From Nocardia blacklockiae (GTDB lineage Bacteria > Actinomycetota > Actinomycetes > Mycobacteriales > Mycobacteriaceae), in the NCBI RefSeq assembly GCF_015477355.1, contig NZ_JADLRJ010000011.1, positions 1-64,000 on the forward strand: 64,000 nucleotides of DNA. The letters run 5' to 3'. The notes under the pieces were generated by a model that was not told the origin of the DNA, searched no databases, and worked only from the letters and a program-made list of their open reading frames with translations. A program made the translations under genes and the position numbers. Each line of letters begins with the position of its first letter. Position 1 is the first letter of the stretch. Shown one piece after another: positions 63,545 to 64,000 of the stretch.

Positions 63545-64000
63545 CTAGGAGGAGGCGGACGTCGTCTGCGAATCCACTTCTCGGGATCCGCGTGTCGCGC
63601 GCAGGCTGGTGAGCGTCACCACCGCGAGCACCACCACGATCACGCCCAGCGAGGCGGCCGTGGGGATCTCGGGCAGCCAGTCCCACACGCCGTGTGCCCA
63701 GTGCAGCACCAGCTTCACGCCGATGAACGCCAGGATGATCGCCAGGCCGTAGGCCAGGTGCACCAGCCGCGACAGCGCCGCCTGCAATACGAAGTACAGC
63801 GCGCGCAGGCCCAGCAGCGCGAAGGCGTTGGTGGCGAACACCAGATACGGGTCACCGGTCACGCCGTACACCGCGGGCACCGAGTCGACCGCGAACACCA
63901 GGTCGGTCGCCATCACGGCGGTGACCACGAGCGCCAGGGGAGTGAGGGCGCGTCTGCCCGCTTCGCGCACCGTCATCCGGGTGCCGCGGTAGTCGTCGGT
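63545..64000 (-). CDS. TerC-family integral membrane protein, C-terminal part (runs off the right edge)
   Basis: About 151 residues are in the window. The frame is open across the right border (TDDYRGTRMTVREAG). The conserved TerC block is ALVVTAVMATDLVFAVDSVP with acidic residues within the membrane (DLVFAVDSVPA), then FVLQAALSRLVHLAYGLAIILAFIGVKLVL and a last helix SLGVIVVVLAVVTLTSL. TerC/Alx proteins export metal ions, notably manganese, or assist tellurite resistance. The start and N-terminal helices lie beyond the window. A Ser/Thr-rich C-terminus closes the protein. Confidence 0.9.
   Translation of the reverse strand, partial: TDDYRGTRMTVREAGRRALTPLALVVTAVMATDLVFAVDSVPAVYGVTGDPYLVFATNAFALLGLRALYFVLQAALSRLVHLAYGLAIILAFIGVKLVLHWAHGVWDWLPEIPTAASLGVIVVVLAVVTLTSLRATRGSREVDSQTTSASS

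Overview
The window is high-GC actinobacterial DNA, most likely a mycolic-acid actinomycete close to Nocardia. That assignment is inferred from the gene families: a carboxylic acid reductase, an EphD-type hydrolase/reductase fusion, a haemophore-like secreted protein, an antigen-85-like secreted esterase, an F420-type LLM oxidoreductase, a heterotetrameric pyruvate-dehydrogenase set and two PucR-family regulators. GTG starts and 1-8 base gene overlaps are common.

Positions 1 to about 20.9 kb are accessory DNA. The left edge holds the first codons of an IS5-like transposase and a complete IS21-type istA-istB pair with recognisable subterminal repeats, followed by small cargo genes (flavin-nucleotide-binding protein, a lineage-specific small protein, a GNAT acetyltransferase). 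From 5.6 to 16.6 kb a minus-strand operon encodes a compact type IV conjugation machine. In transcription order it contains a sigma-like protein, a VirB2-like pilin, a VirB6-like membrane protein with repeated C-terminal motifs, a PrgI-VirB4 ATPase broken by a -1 frame change at a C4 run, a coupling ATPase, a replication-relaxation protein, and a secreted lytic transglycosylase fused to NlpC/P60. A divergent plus-strand module carries a methyltransferase-like protein and a DNA methyltransferase, then excisionase and integrase. The integrase abuts an intact tRNA-Asn, the probable attachment gene, so this is an integrative conjugative element whose left end lies outside the window.

From 21 to 33 kb is chromosomal: a two-component system, a haemophore-like protein, a flavin monooxygenase, a terpenoid-cyclase-like gene interrupted by an in-frame amber codon, a type II thioesterase, an acyltransferase lacking the usual catalytic aspartate, a carboxylic acid reductase and PnuC.

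From 33.5 to 44 kb come lpdA-pdhA-pdhB-pdhC, a secreted esterase, a PucR-family regulator and an isolated TrbL/VirB6-like membrane protein whose 3' end is repeated four times in tandem, three copies lying beyond its stop.

From 44.6 to 54.2 kb is a purine-catabolism locus. A PucR regulator is divergent from xanthine dehydrogenase FAD and FeS subunits, an amidohydrolase (guanine/8-oxoguanine deaminase type), the molybdenum subunit, a purine permease and an XdhC-like maturation factor. Together they would import purines, deaminate them and oxidise them to urate.

From 54.2 to 64 kb are small metabolic genes, an SDR/HxlR divergent pair with a palindromic operator candidate, a three-gene lipid-modification operon (metal-dependent hydrolase, ferredoxin reductase, EphD-like fusion), three tiny membrane proteins behind related leaderless-type promoters, a degenerate minisatellite, a WH-motif protein and the C-terminal part of a TerC protein cut by the window edge.
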